Shown here piece after piece: positions 8,809 to 19,100 of a stretch of 64,000 nt of DNA (its first letter is position 1; the number at the start of each line of letters is the position of its first letter). This DNA is from a bacterium (GTDB lineage: Bacteria > Planctomycetota > Planctomycetia > Pirellulales > Pirellulaceae), in contig JAUIGN010000002.1 of the NCBI GenBank assembly GCA_030430075.1, forward strand, positions 248,001 through 312,000, given 5' to 3'. Position numbers and translations under genes: made by a program. The notes beneath the pieces are model-generated. The model was not told where the DNA came from. It saw only the letters and a program-made list of their open reading frames with translations, and ran no database searches.

Positions 8809-8944
8809 GCCCTCGGCGGCGACGCGCCAATGGAAGAATCCTTCCAGCGATCATGCGTCGATTACCCGGTCAGGGATTTGAATCACGCGCACGCATCCGT
8901 GACGCTTTCGGCCAACTTAATCGATGGGCATGAAGGAAGCCGGC

Positions 8945-9421
8945 ATGTTTCGCTTCACGGCGTTGAGACGATTGCGTAGTGGTCCCAAGGGGATCGACGC
9001 CTGGAATGTGCGCAGGCTCATGGAGAACCGACCGCCTCCCAGCCTCGCGAAAGCCAACCTGGCCGGCGCGGACCTGAGAGGCGTCAACCTCCGCGAGGTT
9101 GATCTCTCCAAGGCAAACCTCGCCGCCGCGGACCTCAGTAAGGCCGATCTATCAAGATCCAATCTCTCCCATGCGGACCTGTCGCAAGCCAACCTGCAGG
9201 AAGCCAATCTCGAAGGCGCGGACCTCTCAAGTGCAAGTCTCTACGGGGCCAATCTCTACCTGGCCAACGTGAGTTTCACGAAGCTGAATGAAGCATTCAT
9301 GCTTGTTGCCAACTTGCGGTTCAGCCAGCTTGTTGGTGCTGACTTGACCGGGGCGAACCTCGAATACGCCAACTTGATTGGATCAGGCGTCCACCACGCA
9401 GATTTTACCGGCACGCGGTAA
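8945..9421 (+). CDS. Pentapeptide-repeat protein
   Basis: About 158 residues. From residue 35 onward it consists of tandem A(D/N)Lxx pentapeptides (ANLAGADLRGVNL, ADLSKADLSRSNL and so on), predicting a right-handed quadrilateral beta-helix. The first 34 residues are basic and not repetitive. I chose the ATG at 8945 because AAGGAAG is placed 5-6 nt before it; ATGs at 8924 and 8930 lack such a site. Pentapeptide proteins include gyrase-protecting DNA mimics, but most have no known role, and no specific subfamily is seen here. It stands alone and converges on the kinase gene. Confidence 0.85.
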   Translation: MFRFTALRRLRSGPKGIDAWNVRRLMENRPPPSLAKANLAGADLRGVNLREVDLSKANLAAADLSKADLSRSNLSHADLSQANLQEANLEGADLSSASLYGANLYLANVSFTKLNEAFMLVANLRFSQLVGADLTGANLEYANLIGSGVHHADFTGTR

Positions 9422-9575
9422 TGAACGTAGCATGTGGCGCTCTTACTGCATATCGTCGCCCACGTATCACCTGGGAAGGTGGCAAAACTGACTTTGGTAA
9501 GACCGGGTGCGAATGAGCGTAGCAGAGATTCGAACGAGCTGGCAAATTCCATCGTGGGCGGCTTTCATGTCAAGA

Positions 9576-9601
9576 GATTTGAACGTTCTCAGGTTCAAAT
9601 C
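9576..9601. terminator. Perfect 9-bp inverted repeat between convergent genes, possible terminator
   Basis: GATTTGAAC at 9576-9584 pairs with GTTCAAATC at 9593-9601 across an 8-nt loop. A run of six T follows at 9625, some 23 nt beyond the stem, which is too far for a classical plus-strand terminator. Its place between the ends of the pentapeptide gene and the kinase gene is the main support. Confidence 0.35.
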
Positions 9602-9663
9602 ATCTTGCAACGCACCGCCATTTTTTCGCGCAAATATCAGTTCTGAAAAGTGCAACACCGACA

Positions 9664-12600
9664 CTAAGGAGTTCGGCCTTGATCGTCGTCACCGGCACCG
9701 GCACCGGCAGCTTGCGCTGAATTCTCAGTGGTCGCAGGCGGCAGCGTCATCGCCAGGCGAAAACCGTATTGCTTGCTCCGCGCCGATAGGCGGTCGGAGT
9801 GTACGGAATGGCTGCCGCAGAGACTGGTCCGCGTATCCCAACCGCCGCCACGAACCGAATTCCATCCGCGTTGCGGCCCTACCCCGTCGATGGGCTCCAG
9901 CGTATACAGTTTTTCGTAGGCGCCCATGTCATGTGAGCACTCGTCGGCGTTTCCGTGCATGTCGAAGAGACCTCGGTGATTGGGCTTCAATGTGCCAACA
10001 GGCATCGAGTGGGAGACGCGCAGGTCCCAGCCGTAGAATGGGAAGAGCGACGGATCCGAACCAAAACTGAAGTACGTGGAGGTACCGTATGAGGCAGCGT
10101 ACGTAAACTCCAGGTCAGTCGGCAGCCGCACCGTGGGTCGCGATATATCCGAATCCCACTTGACTTCCTCTCCCCCGATCTTGGCAGGCGGATCCATCCG
10201 AGAATAGCACGGCTCAACCTCGCCGTTGATCTGGTGCGACGCCCAACGCAGGAATTCGATCGCGTGATTCCAGCTCATCCCCATGATGGGGCAGCGTGCT
10301 TCCGGACTCCATAAGTCCAAATCGACACTGGCTTTCCACGCCTGTGCGTCAAAGTTTTCTCGTTCGGCAAGAAAACACTCGAAACACTCTCGCGTCACTT
10401 CGTGCGTGGAAACGGCGAATGGTCGGGAGACCTGCATCTTGCCGCGCCAGTCTTGGCAGTAAGGGAATACTCTGCCCGGTCGAAAGACGACAAAGGTCAT
10501 GCACGGCGACGTGTCGTCGTTTCCAAGGCGCAGTACAAACCATTCGCGATTGGCAGTGAAAGGGCGGGGAATGCGATCAATTCGTTCCTTTTGCACGAGC
10601 AGGTCCGGCGCGTGTCTGGCCCATTGCTGCATGACCCAGCCAATTGCCGAGTGGACCGCCGAATTGACGTTGTTCTCATACTCGCGCGAGAGCAGGGACG
10701 CCAGTCGGTGCTGTGTATCTTCGACGAACTCTCGCAGCGGAACTTCACCAATCGCCAGCAGCAGTCCGTAGGCCAACGTGGCATCTGACTCGTGCCGGGC
10801 GCGACCGGGAAACTGGCGATCTGGGTCGAGGGCGATTTCCAGGCACTCAGCCAGGGACTCCGAATCGACCTTTCTGGCAGCATGCATGTGTGCAAACTGC
10901 GAGACGGGCCCGTAGTTGCCTGAGACGTCCAACGCTTTCGGCACGCCGATCGTTGTTCCCAGCCGTAAGAGGGTGATTGCGGCCCCTGCACGGCGAATGG
11001 CAACAAGGTCTTCGCCGAGAATGGCACCGTGGCAATCGTCAAGCGGTTCGACAGCCGGCGTGTCGAGGATTTGCACCAGCGTTTGCTCAACCTGGTCTCT
11101 GGGCAATCTCTCGAGGCTCGAAAAAATGGTCTCGAATTGTCGCGCGCTGCCTTCGCTGGCGAGTTGGCAAAGCAGTCTCACATCATCGGCTGCATATCGC
11201 GCGAGTACGCTCGCCGCTTGAAGACCTTCTGGTGTTTGGCGGGATTTTCGGTAGATCTTCGTGAGCGACGGAGAAAGCCTATTCTTCAGGGGTTCAAGCG
11301 CATTCATCCAGCCGCCGAGCGACGTTGGCTCAACACCGACCAGCGCGGTCGATAGTCGCTCGTCGAGAGAGTCCCAGCGAGCATCCTCCGGATCGTGGCT
11401 GCTGAGGAAGAGGCATATGCGAAGCAGCCTTTGGTCATCCACGTCCGCAGTGAGATTCCACAGCAAGTCGGCGTAGACATCTTGATACGAAATGACAGCG
11501 CGGCGAATAAGGAGCAGTTCATCCACCGATAAAGGCGGATCAGCTAGGGCAAAAGCAAGAGTCTCGGAAAGCTGATCCGAGCGGCCGTTCATCAAGCCAA
11601 CGAGGCGGAGTCGATTGATCTGCACGGTTTTGTCATGCTGCGATGCCAGGCGTGATTCAACCACGCTACGTACCATGGGGTCATCATACTGTTCCTCCAG
11701 GCTATCGAGGACGGCTTCGGCATAGGATGCCGGCGCATCCGTCAACTGCGTGGCAGCGTTCAGGATACTCTCAAGTTTCGCTTGTCGTTCCGCGTCGCGC
11801 AGTCGGCCCAAGTGCCAGGAATAGAGCGTGAAAGCCACGAGCAGGACGACAACGGCAGCACTCGCCACGGTCCCCTGGACGGGATTGTGTCGCAACCATC
11901 GCACGGTCCGTTCAGGGACGCTGACGGGCCGACCTTCGATCGGCTCGCCATCCAGGAATCGGTTCAAGTCGTCAGCCAGTTTTCCGGCCGAGGCGTATCG
12001 GCGCTGCGGTGACTTTTCCAGGCACTTTAGCGCGATCGTCTCGAGGTCACGTGGGCAGGTGGGACTGAGCTTTCTCAGCGGGACCGGGTCGTTTTCGGCA
12101 ACCTGCCGGAGAGTTTCCGCCGTGGTAGCCGCTTGGAACGGTGGTCGTCCTGTGACCATGTAATAGACCGTCGCTCCCAGGGCATAGATGTCGGCCGCGG
12201 GACCGACGCGCGCGCTTTTCGCCTGCTCCGGCGCCATGTAGCTGGGGGTCCCAACGAGCTGCCCTGTCAGCGTCACCTCATCGGCCTCGATGGGGCGAGC
12301 CAACCCAAAGTCGGTAATCGTTGGTTGGCCATCGATTCCAATCATAATATTCATCGGCTTCAAGTCGCGGTGGATGACGTCGCGAGCATGTGCGTATTCG
12401 ACCGCCTCGGCGAGGGCTGCGGCAATGGACGCCGCTTCACGTGGCGCGAATGGTCCGTCATGAAAAACGTGCTCGTTAATGTTCTCGCCATCCAGTAACT
12501 TCATCGTAAAGAAGGGCTGTCCTTCGAATTCCCCCACGTGGTAGATCGGGACCACTCGGGGATGATCGAGCTGCGCTGCCATCTCGGCCTCGCGTCGAAA

Positions 12601-13098
12601 CCGAAGGCGGTGTGTCGGGTCGAGAATCGAGAGTGCGAGAACCTTTAGTGCGACCACTCGCGACGGCGTCAATTGCCGGGCACGGTACACGATTCCCATT
12701 CCGCCTCCGCCGAGGTACTCCAGGTCGGTATAGCCCGGTATCGTAGGCGGCGCCGCTGTGCGCCTACGTGTGGTTCGGTCCTTCTGGCTGGTCTGGCCGT
12801 TGCTGGGATTCTCATCCCGTCCATTGCTTGGCCCCGACGGCTGGTTGGCGGCGATGCCCTTGAGATTGTCGAGCAAGCCGGCATACGGGGACTCATCATT
12901 TGTGGGAGACGTCGTTACCGCAGGGGCAACGTCCTCAGGTTGCTGAAACGTCTCCCGCTCGCTCTCTGTAACGGTTTCCTCACAGTCGGCGCATTCGTCG
13001 AGATGGTCCCTAATCTGAGCGCGGAGCAGAGGATCCAGCTCACCCCTCACAAATTGGTCCAGTCGGAGATCGTCGGGGCAGTGGTCCCTGTGTGGCAT
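9664..13098 (-). CDS. Ser/Thr protein kinase with zinc-finger N-terminus and FGE-like C-terminus
   Basis: An 1144-residue protein. Residues 28-40 contain an anti-sigma-type zinc motif (His32, Cys36, Cys39). Residues 123-384 form a PknB-type kinase with a Gly-rich loop LGGGGMG, Lys152, HRDLKPMN with Asp245, and DFG at 263-265. A single membrane helix follows at about 412-428, then a long helical region. The last 250 residues are a formylglycine-generating-enzyme/SUMF1-like domain (STHEVTRECFECFL, ending in SVRGGGWD and GFRLAM). The ATG at 13098 starts the zinc-finger part; the open frame upstream of it looks random. The ECF sigma gene lies upstream on the same strand, across a 383-bp gap in which I see no feature. 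The kinase probably controls that sigma factor. Confidence 0.9.
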   Translation of the reverse strand: MPHRDHCPDDLRLDQFVRGELDPLLRAQIRDHLDECADCEETVTESERETFQQPEDVAPAVTTSPTNDESPYAGLLDNLKGIAANQPSGPSNGRDENPSNGQTSQKDRTTRRRTAAPPTIPGYTDLEYLGGGGMGIVYRARQLTPSRVVALKVLALSILDPTHRLRFRREAEMAAQLDHPRVVPIYHVGEFEGQPFFTMKLLDGENINEHVFHDGPFAPREAASIAAALAEAVEYAHARDVIHRDLKPMNIMIGIDGQPTITDFGLARPIEADEVTLTGQLVGTPSYMAPEQAKSARVGPAADIYALGATVYYMVTGRPPFQAATTAETLRQVAENDPVPLRKLSPTCPRDLETIALKCLEKSPQRRYASAGKLADDLNRFLDGEPIEGRPVSVPERTVRWLRHNPVQGTVASAAVVVLLVAFTLYSWHLGRLRDAERQAKLESILNAATQLTDAPASYAEAVLDSLEEQYDDPMVRSVVESRLASQHDKTVQINRLRLVGLMNGRSDQLSETLAFALADPPLSVDELLLIRRAVISYQDVYADLLWNLTADVDDQRLLRICLFLSSHDPEDARWDSLDERLSTALVGVEPTSLGGWMNALEPLKNRLSPSLTKIYRKSRQTPEGLQAASVLARYAADDVRLLCQLASEGSARQFETIFSSLERLPRDQVEQTLVQILDTPAVEPLDDCHGAILGEDLVAIRRAGAAITLLRLGTTIGVPKALDVSGNYGPVSQFAHMHAARKVDSESLAECLEIALDPDRQFPGRARHESDATLAYGLLLAIGEVPLREFVEDTQHRLASLLSREYENNVNSAVHSAIGWVMQQWARHAPDLLVQKERIDRIPRPFTANREWFVLRLGNDDTSPCMTFVVFRPGRVFPYCQDWRGKMQVSRPFAVSTHEVTRECFECFLAERENFDAQAWKASVDLDLWSPEARCPIMGMSWNHAIEFLRWASHQINGEVEPCYSRMDPPAKIGGEEVKWDSDISRPTVRLPTDLEFTYAASYGTSTYFSFGSDPSLFPFYGWDLRVSHSMPVGTLKPNHRGLFDMHGNADECSHDMGAYEKLYTLEPIDGVGPQRGWNSVRGGGWDTRTSLCGSHSVHSDRLSARSKQYGFRLAMTLPPATTENSAQAAGAGAGDDDQGRTP

Positions 13099-13481
13099 CG
13101 CGGTGGCCTTGGTCGGTATTGAACTTGCCTTAAGTCTTTTCCTGATCGGGACCGGCTGTTTGTGGCTCAGGTGGCAGTCGAATTCGTTGGACGGGATGGT
13201 AATGACCACGCACGATTGGGCAGCGCCGGCCTGTGCAAGGGGACAGGCTGGTCTGTCGGCGCTGGAAGAGCGAGCAAAGGTGCGAGGCGAAATCCGGCGA
13301 CACACCAGCCAGTTCCCGATGGTGGCATGCTTACGCTCCTGCGTGTCGTGCTTGAAATGGTCCAACAGTAAATCGTTGCAGCGTAACGCGAAAAGTGCAC
13401 AACCATTCGGTCCCAAGCATCGTCGTCTGCCGCACGCAAGCGCTTCCCACCGTCGTTATCGGGACTTCCCAGGATACGTTA

Positions 13482-14114
13482 TCAAGTACCTTCGGACTCG
13501 GTGCCCTCGAGTGTTGATGGTTCATTCGACAGCTCAAGCAGGTCGCCGAGCTCGTCGATAAGGCGATTTCGCACCCGCGAGCGGGCGGTGCGAACGGCCT
13601 GCTCCGTCATCTTCAACTCGGCGGCCACGTCTGCGGTCGACATATTTTGGACGACAGACATCCAAAAAGCCCGCCATGTGGACTCGCGGAAGTCGCCTTT
13701 CAGCAATCGCACCGCCTGCTGAAATGCTTCGCGCCTCAGTTGATCAGGTTGCCATGGAATATCCTCTGGATCCGCCAACTCAAGGACGCGCGTCTGTGCC
13801 GTCGTTCCGCCGACGCCTTGCGGATTCACGGCATCGCGTCGTCGGCGATCGACGATTTTCCGACTCGCAATGGACCGCATCCAGCGCAGGAAGCTGTCGC
13901 CCGGCCGGTCACGGCGAAAGTTGGACAAACCTTGCCAGACGGCGAGAAAGACTTCCTGCGTCACGTCGGCTGCATCCGACTTCTGAAAACCACACCGCCG
14001 GCACTGCTCAAAGACCAACGGACCATAGATGTCCACGATTTTGGCCCAAGCTGCCTGGTCCCCTGATCGTGCTCGCATCAGGAGGCTGACGGAAGTAGGC
14101 GGATCCTGCTTCAT
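13482..14114 (-). CDS. ECF-family RNA polymerase sigma factor
   Basis: A 210-residue sigma-70 of the extracytoplasmic-function type. Region 2 is ADVTQEVFLAVWQGL followed by FLRWMRSIASRKIVDRRRR, and region 4 is a helix-turn-helix around MSTADVAAELKMTEQAVRTARSRVRNRL. Planctomycetes often place this type next to a Ser/Thr kinase, as here. The kinase gene lies downstream on the same strand and carries a zinc motif like that of anti-sigma factors. It is transcribed away from the dockerin-type genes at 15-21 kb. I see no clear Shine-Dalgarno site at the ATG at 14114. Confidence 0.9.
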   Translation of the reverse strand: MKQDPPTSVSLLMRARSGDQAAWAKIVDIYGPLVFEQCRRCGFQKSDAADVTQEVFLAVWQGLSNFRRDRPGDSFLRWMRSIASRKIVDRRRRDAVNPQGVGGTTAQTRVLELADPEDIPWQPDQLRREAFQQAVRLLKGDFRESTWRAFWMSVVQNMSTADVAAELKMTEQAVRTARSRVRNRLIDELGDLLELSNEPSTLEGTESEGT

Positions 14115-14747
14115 GGGGAAGAGCGGAAAGATGGAGTGCTGCCTAAAGGTGTGTTCAACGCATGCCGGTGTCAGTGAGCCAAAACGGTGAATGGAGACGC
14201 CAATGGGCTTCGCTCAATCGGAGCATACGTTTGTGAGCCAGGAGTTTCAGAGCAAGTGTCGTGAAAGGGAAGCACGCACAACCCACCCGATGGACGGCAA
14301 GCCACAGCGAGTCTACTCGCCGCGGATTCCTCCGTCCAGTTGTCGTGGAGGTTACGTACATCGGCGGCGAAAGTGCCCGAACGAAGGGATCGAGGGCACT
14401 GGCAACGGCCCGCGCTCCGACGCGCGCGACTGTTGTTACCGCACCCGGTCGGGGCCCGCCGAGGACCCAACGAAGCCCAAATCGCCATCCTCGCCGCTCT
14501 TGTCACGGGGCGCTTCAAAACCAGCCGTAAGTCCGCCGCCGGAGTGCAAACAATGTGCTTTTTCCAGGACCATCGTTCGCGCGTTACAGCATTTCCCGGC
14601 TTACGACATTCGCCACGGATTTGTGGCGGCTTGCGCGATTTGGCAGGTTTTCTGTCACACAGTCTCGATTAACCTTTTGGGCGATTGGCCTTAGCTGCCG
14701 ATTGCGTCAGATACCTCAACACCGATGAACCCCACGACGGCATCAAT
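14115..14747. other. Intergenic region without a convincing gene
   Basis: Frames of up to 167 codons are open here, but none looks like protein. In one frame the stretch near 14475-14560 reads EAQIAILAALVTGRF, which vaguely resembles the first helices of a transposase helix-turn-helix, so a decayed mobile-element fragment is possible. The part next to 14115 should hold the promoter of the minus-strand sigma factor; I could not pick out its boxes. Confidence 0.4.
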
Positions 14748-14846
14748 CCTGTTCCCTTTCCGTTGGGCGAAGGCCGTGGCGAGCGAAGGTGACTCGCCTC
14801 TAGCATTCTCACGCCCGCCCCACCCGCTCGCGGCAAAGGGAACAGG
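14748..14846. repeat. 99-bp element with perfect 12-bp terminal inverted repeats
   Basis: CCTGTTCCCTTT at 14748-14759 is exactly matched in inverted orientation by AAAGGGAACAGG at 14835-14846. A second, inner stem (GGCGAG with CTCGCC) lies in the left half. The size and structure are those of a small non-autonomous inverted-repeat element. Only one copy is in the window. The rest of the spacer up to 15075 holds nothing I recognise. Confidence 0.7.
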
Positions 14847-15075
14847 TTTGCCGTCAATGGCGCGTCAGCGGAGGCAATCGCCCTTCACCCCGCCGGCTGG
14901 GCGCAAACGCGCTTCCCCAAGCGATTCGCTGCGGAACTCACCGTGGCAACGATGTCCGGCTCGGCATCAGGCCGTAAAGGTTGCGACAAACAAATGCTCT
15001 TTGACGGAGCGCGTCTCTCGAAGCGATCTACACAGAACGCTTACTTCCAGCCTTCGATTGATACCGAGATGAAAT

Positions 15076-16098
15076 ATGGCGGAACGGGCATTTGCCAGGA
15101 CGCGAGAACGCCGCCGCAAGCTGCGGTATAACGACCGCCGCTCTCAGCGTTTGGAAGAACGCGAAGATCGGCTGATGCTGGCAGTATCGCCCTCAGAGCA
15201 AGATTTCATTTACCTGCTGAAGCGCGCCCGGCACGCCCTTGAGGCATTTGAGGGCGATAACGGCATCAACGGTGATCTCCCCAAGGTCCCCATGCGTGCC
15301 CCACTTCCGATTGATTGCAAGTTTTCAGCACTCTGCCGACATCGCGCGGGAGTAGTGGCGACGAGATCTTCGTTTGGGCACCAAGGCCCACTGGTGGGCG
15401 ACTGGTCGAGCCAATTTGTACACGAGCCAGGCTTCTCGTTGCTGGTAACGTGGCTGGATGAAGAGAACTACGTCGAGACCATTGTCGCCCGTACGGCTTA
15501 CACCGATGCAACCCGCTCGATTGTCGAATTGCTGGAGGATCGCAGTAGCGTCGGGACTTGGCATCGTAGACAGCTACTTGAAATTCACGACGCGTTCAAT
15601 TGGAGCAATCATGCCGGCGTAGGACATGCTAATGGCGGAAACGGATTGGCGATATTCGACCACTATTGGGCAGCGACGATTGCGCTGTCACTCGCCGCGC
15701 GGACAATGCTGACAGGCGCCATCTTCGGCGATGTGAATGGTAGCGAGCGATATGAAGCGGGTGATCGACAGACCGGCGACCTCAGCGGCAGTGGCGAACG
15801 GCAGTCGATGGCGCATAGTGCCAGTGCCTGGCCGTAGTCGGTCAATTCGGACGAGAATCAAGTAACGGCATGGATTGTGCCCCTCGGCATCTCAGTACGT
15901 TTCCACGCCGTTGCGACCAACTCGAACGTGGAGGACGACATCATAAAGGGCCTTCGATACGTCCTTGCAGACTCTGCCCCAGGCGAGTCGATATCCGTCT
16001 TGGCCATGGTCGTCGTCTGCGTCAACCGGGGCAGGCTGATTACGCCGCTTGACTCGCTTGTCGTGTTGAATGACTCGAATTATGTGGAGCCGTCGTGA
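15076..16098 (+). pseudogene. Decayed LEPR/dockerin-type exported protein with in-frame stop
   Basis: One frame runs from 15076 to 16098 and is broken by a TAG at 15835-15837. The N-terminus (RRSQRLEEREDRLMLAV) matches the LEPR-type export signal of planctomycete giant proteins. After the stop the same frame continues and ends in VNRGRLITPLDSLVVLN, which is recognisably a dockerin repeat (compare DVNLDGVIGPGDALQVIN in the next gene) that has lost its calcium-binding Asp residues. The middle part has no domain I recognise and may itself be scrambled. The whole reads about 340 codons against 1652 in the intact neighbour, so deletion as well as point decay is likely. Readthrough of the TAG cannot be excluded, but the eroded dockerin argues against it. 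Confidence 0.7.
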
Positions 16099-16185
16099 CC
16101 CAAGCATTGTGTCGGAGGTGCGCGTTACGTTGGCAGGTCAGTTTTGGCCCTCTCGAAGTGAAAAAGGTCGAAGATAGGTGCTGCT

Positions 16186-19100
16186 ATGAAAACAACGTCA
16201 CAACAACTGCGAAAAGACACTCCTCACGCCCACAAGTCGCTGCGCCCCACGCGCAGAAGACAAAGGCGCCCTGCTCGGCGGTCGACCGTCGAACCGCTCG
16301 AACCACGCTTGCCCTTTTCGGTCGCCCCGTTTGATTGGACGTCAACCTACTTGGGTACCGACATTCAGCGCGGGGGAGCGACCAAAGCCGATTTGCAGCC
16401 CTCCATCATGTATGATCTGAGCGACCGTAGAGACGACAACAACAACGGAATTCCGGATCGCCTCTTCAAAATGTGGTGGCTAGGCCACTTCGATGGCGAG
16501 CCCGGAGAAAAGGCCCCTAGTAACTTGGACGCTGGCGACCGCATCCTCTTCAGCCACAGCGAAAATGGCAGCAACTGGAGTTCGCCTGAGGTCGTCTTGA
16601 AAGGGCAGGGTGGAATTGGCGGAAACATAACAGCTGACGACCACCTACTTGGTTCGCCTTCGGTCATCAAGCTCGACGAGACTTACTACATGTTCTACGA
16701 AGCGTACGGCACTTGGTCGACCGTCATCAACCGATTCTACAGTTTTGATAAGGGAGATACTTGGACGACGAGCGGAGTTCGAACCGGCATGGATTGGGAT
16801 GACAGTTACGACAGCAACTACCCGCTTGGCTTCGCCCCGTACCTCGTAAAAGCAGGCACGCACCCGGTCTACACAGGCGAAGTTACCTATAATCTGAATG
16901 GCCAGGAGAAGGTGAACCGTTACCTGAGTCTCTCGAAGATCAGCACGCTCCACGATTCTGTAGGCAATCCACAACGCCCACTTGGCAACCCACCCCCGCC
17001 ATTGTTTGACGACACGCCTGAATTCTGGCTATACGACGCGGACGGTCCAGGCCGTGAACCAATCTACCTTTGGTTTGATACGCAATTCTCGAACACGTTC
17101 GTGACAAGGGGACCGAACAGCGACGATCCCATAGCATGGCGTGTCAATGGGGGCGACAGCACAGTTGTACCTGCCGACGCCGATCCCACGACACCAGGAG
17201 TCCAAAACCTCCTCGGCTACGTTGCGTCGTCGCTCGATGGCCCCGATATGATTGGTAGCCTCCAAAACCGCATCATGATGGCGACGTCCACGGACGGAGT
17301 TAATTGGACTAGGTTTCAAGGCCCTGCTCGGGGTGGCGCGGTCATTGCCCCACAAAATGAACTTACCGCCGCCCAAGGCTATGACCTCGCGAAAGCTCGA
17401 GCAGGATTGCCAGCTCACGCGAGTACACTAGCTAACGAACGGTTTGATATTCTTCGCCACTATGGCGCCGGATTTCCTTCTGCAACGGTACGTGATGGGC
17501 AGTTGGAACTCTATTTCACGGACGCAGTTCGGCAGTTCACTCCATACGAAGTTGATCCAGATCCAAACAAACCTCGCGGAGAGCAGCCCCGCCGGATCCT
17601 CATGCCGATCGGCAGTATCGACGACCCCGCTGCGTGGACCGCTGCACGTGCCCCAAACACACTCTCGTTGTCACAATTTGCGGGTTCCGGGTCGGATATT
17701 AAATGGAGTCCCTTGCATCAACGGTATTTCGTCGCATATCAGCTGGCGGGTACTACTGCCCCGACGATTCTCTGGTCCGATTTCGACCCAGCCCCGGATG
17801 TTCCGGCGTTTGGTCCAGACGACAAGAATCTTGGCCCACTGGCAACTAATTACCCCGATGGCTCACCCGGTCGGTATGGCGGGCACGGAGGTCTGCTCGG
17901 CGACGAGCTTGGCCAGACGGTCGATTTCACAGAACCCTACCCTTACTCTGCTTTACACCTGTACTATGCATCATGGCCGCAGGGGCCATATAGCAATGGG
18001 GCTACCGACCTGGACCATATCTATGTGGCGGCCTCGATCCCCACACTTTCCATTTCCGATGCAAGCGCAAATGAAGCGGACAGTTACATCGACTTCACAG
18101 TTACGCTGTCGGCCGCGAGCGCCTTTGATGTCGAAGTTGATTACTCGACACAGGACTTGACCGCTACTGCTGACTCAGACTACTACGTCGCGTCCGGCAG
18201 GGTACGGTTCTCACCTGGGCAAACCTCGAAAACCATTCGCGTCAACCTCAATGACGATGCTGTTTTCGAAGGCGACGAGCGTTTTGAATTGGCATTATCG
18301 AGACCTGATTCATCGCACCTCCTACGTTCCACGGCCGTCGGGCTTATTCGCGAAGATGACGCGCATCCCGCCCTCTCCGTCAACGACGTCGTCGTTGACG
18401 AAGGAGGTACAGCACAGCTGACGGTCGAGTTGGCTGCGAGCACCGTGTCGGATGTTACGGCGTCATATGCGACGCTGCCTGGCTCTGCCACCAGTGCTGA
18501 TTTCACGCCTCGCACCGGTACGATCCGGATCCCCGCCGGCAGTGTTCGCGCGTCCGTGACCATACCAACGATTAATGACGACATCGACGAGTTCGACGAA
18601 CTGTTCACGCTCCGCTTGTCAAACCTACGCAATGCGACGGTTGGCGACAATGAAGGGAGCATCACGATCCGCGACAACGACGCTGCATCCGCCGTGTCAG
18701 TACATCAGACCACCTGTTTCGAAGGAGATGACCAGCAGAGCACGTGCCAGGTTCGCGTCAGCCTCTCCAAGCCGAGTGGAAAAGAGATTGAGGTTGACTA
18801 CGCCGCGCATCACGGTGCCATTGACGATTACCATCTCGAAGCCGGCACCTTGACATTCGCACCAGGTGACACCGAGCGGCGCATTGCCGTCGGTATTGTT
18901 GGGGACACCGTGGATGGCCTGGACAATGCTGTCCAACTGTCGATTGGCATACCGGTCAATGCGACACGCGATCGTCACAGCGCCCAAGTAATCATCCTTG
19001 ATGATGATGCCCCCGATGTCTCAGTGGAGACAAACTTTACATCAATCGATGGGATTTCAACGACAATTGACCCCTCGCGCGAGACGTATGGTGACGTCGA

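Noticed and set aside
13099..13416. N-terminal extension of the kinase by 106 residues
   Set aside because: The stretch looks random; the zinc-finger head starts naturally at 13098.
14191..14694. Plus-strand gene of 167 codons
   Set aside because: No family, no ribosome-binding site, odd composition, and competing open frames of similar length.
15835..15837. TAG as a recoded (pyrrolysine) codon
   Set aside because: No pyrrolysine system is seen and the downstream dockerin has lost its key residues, which fits decay better.
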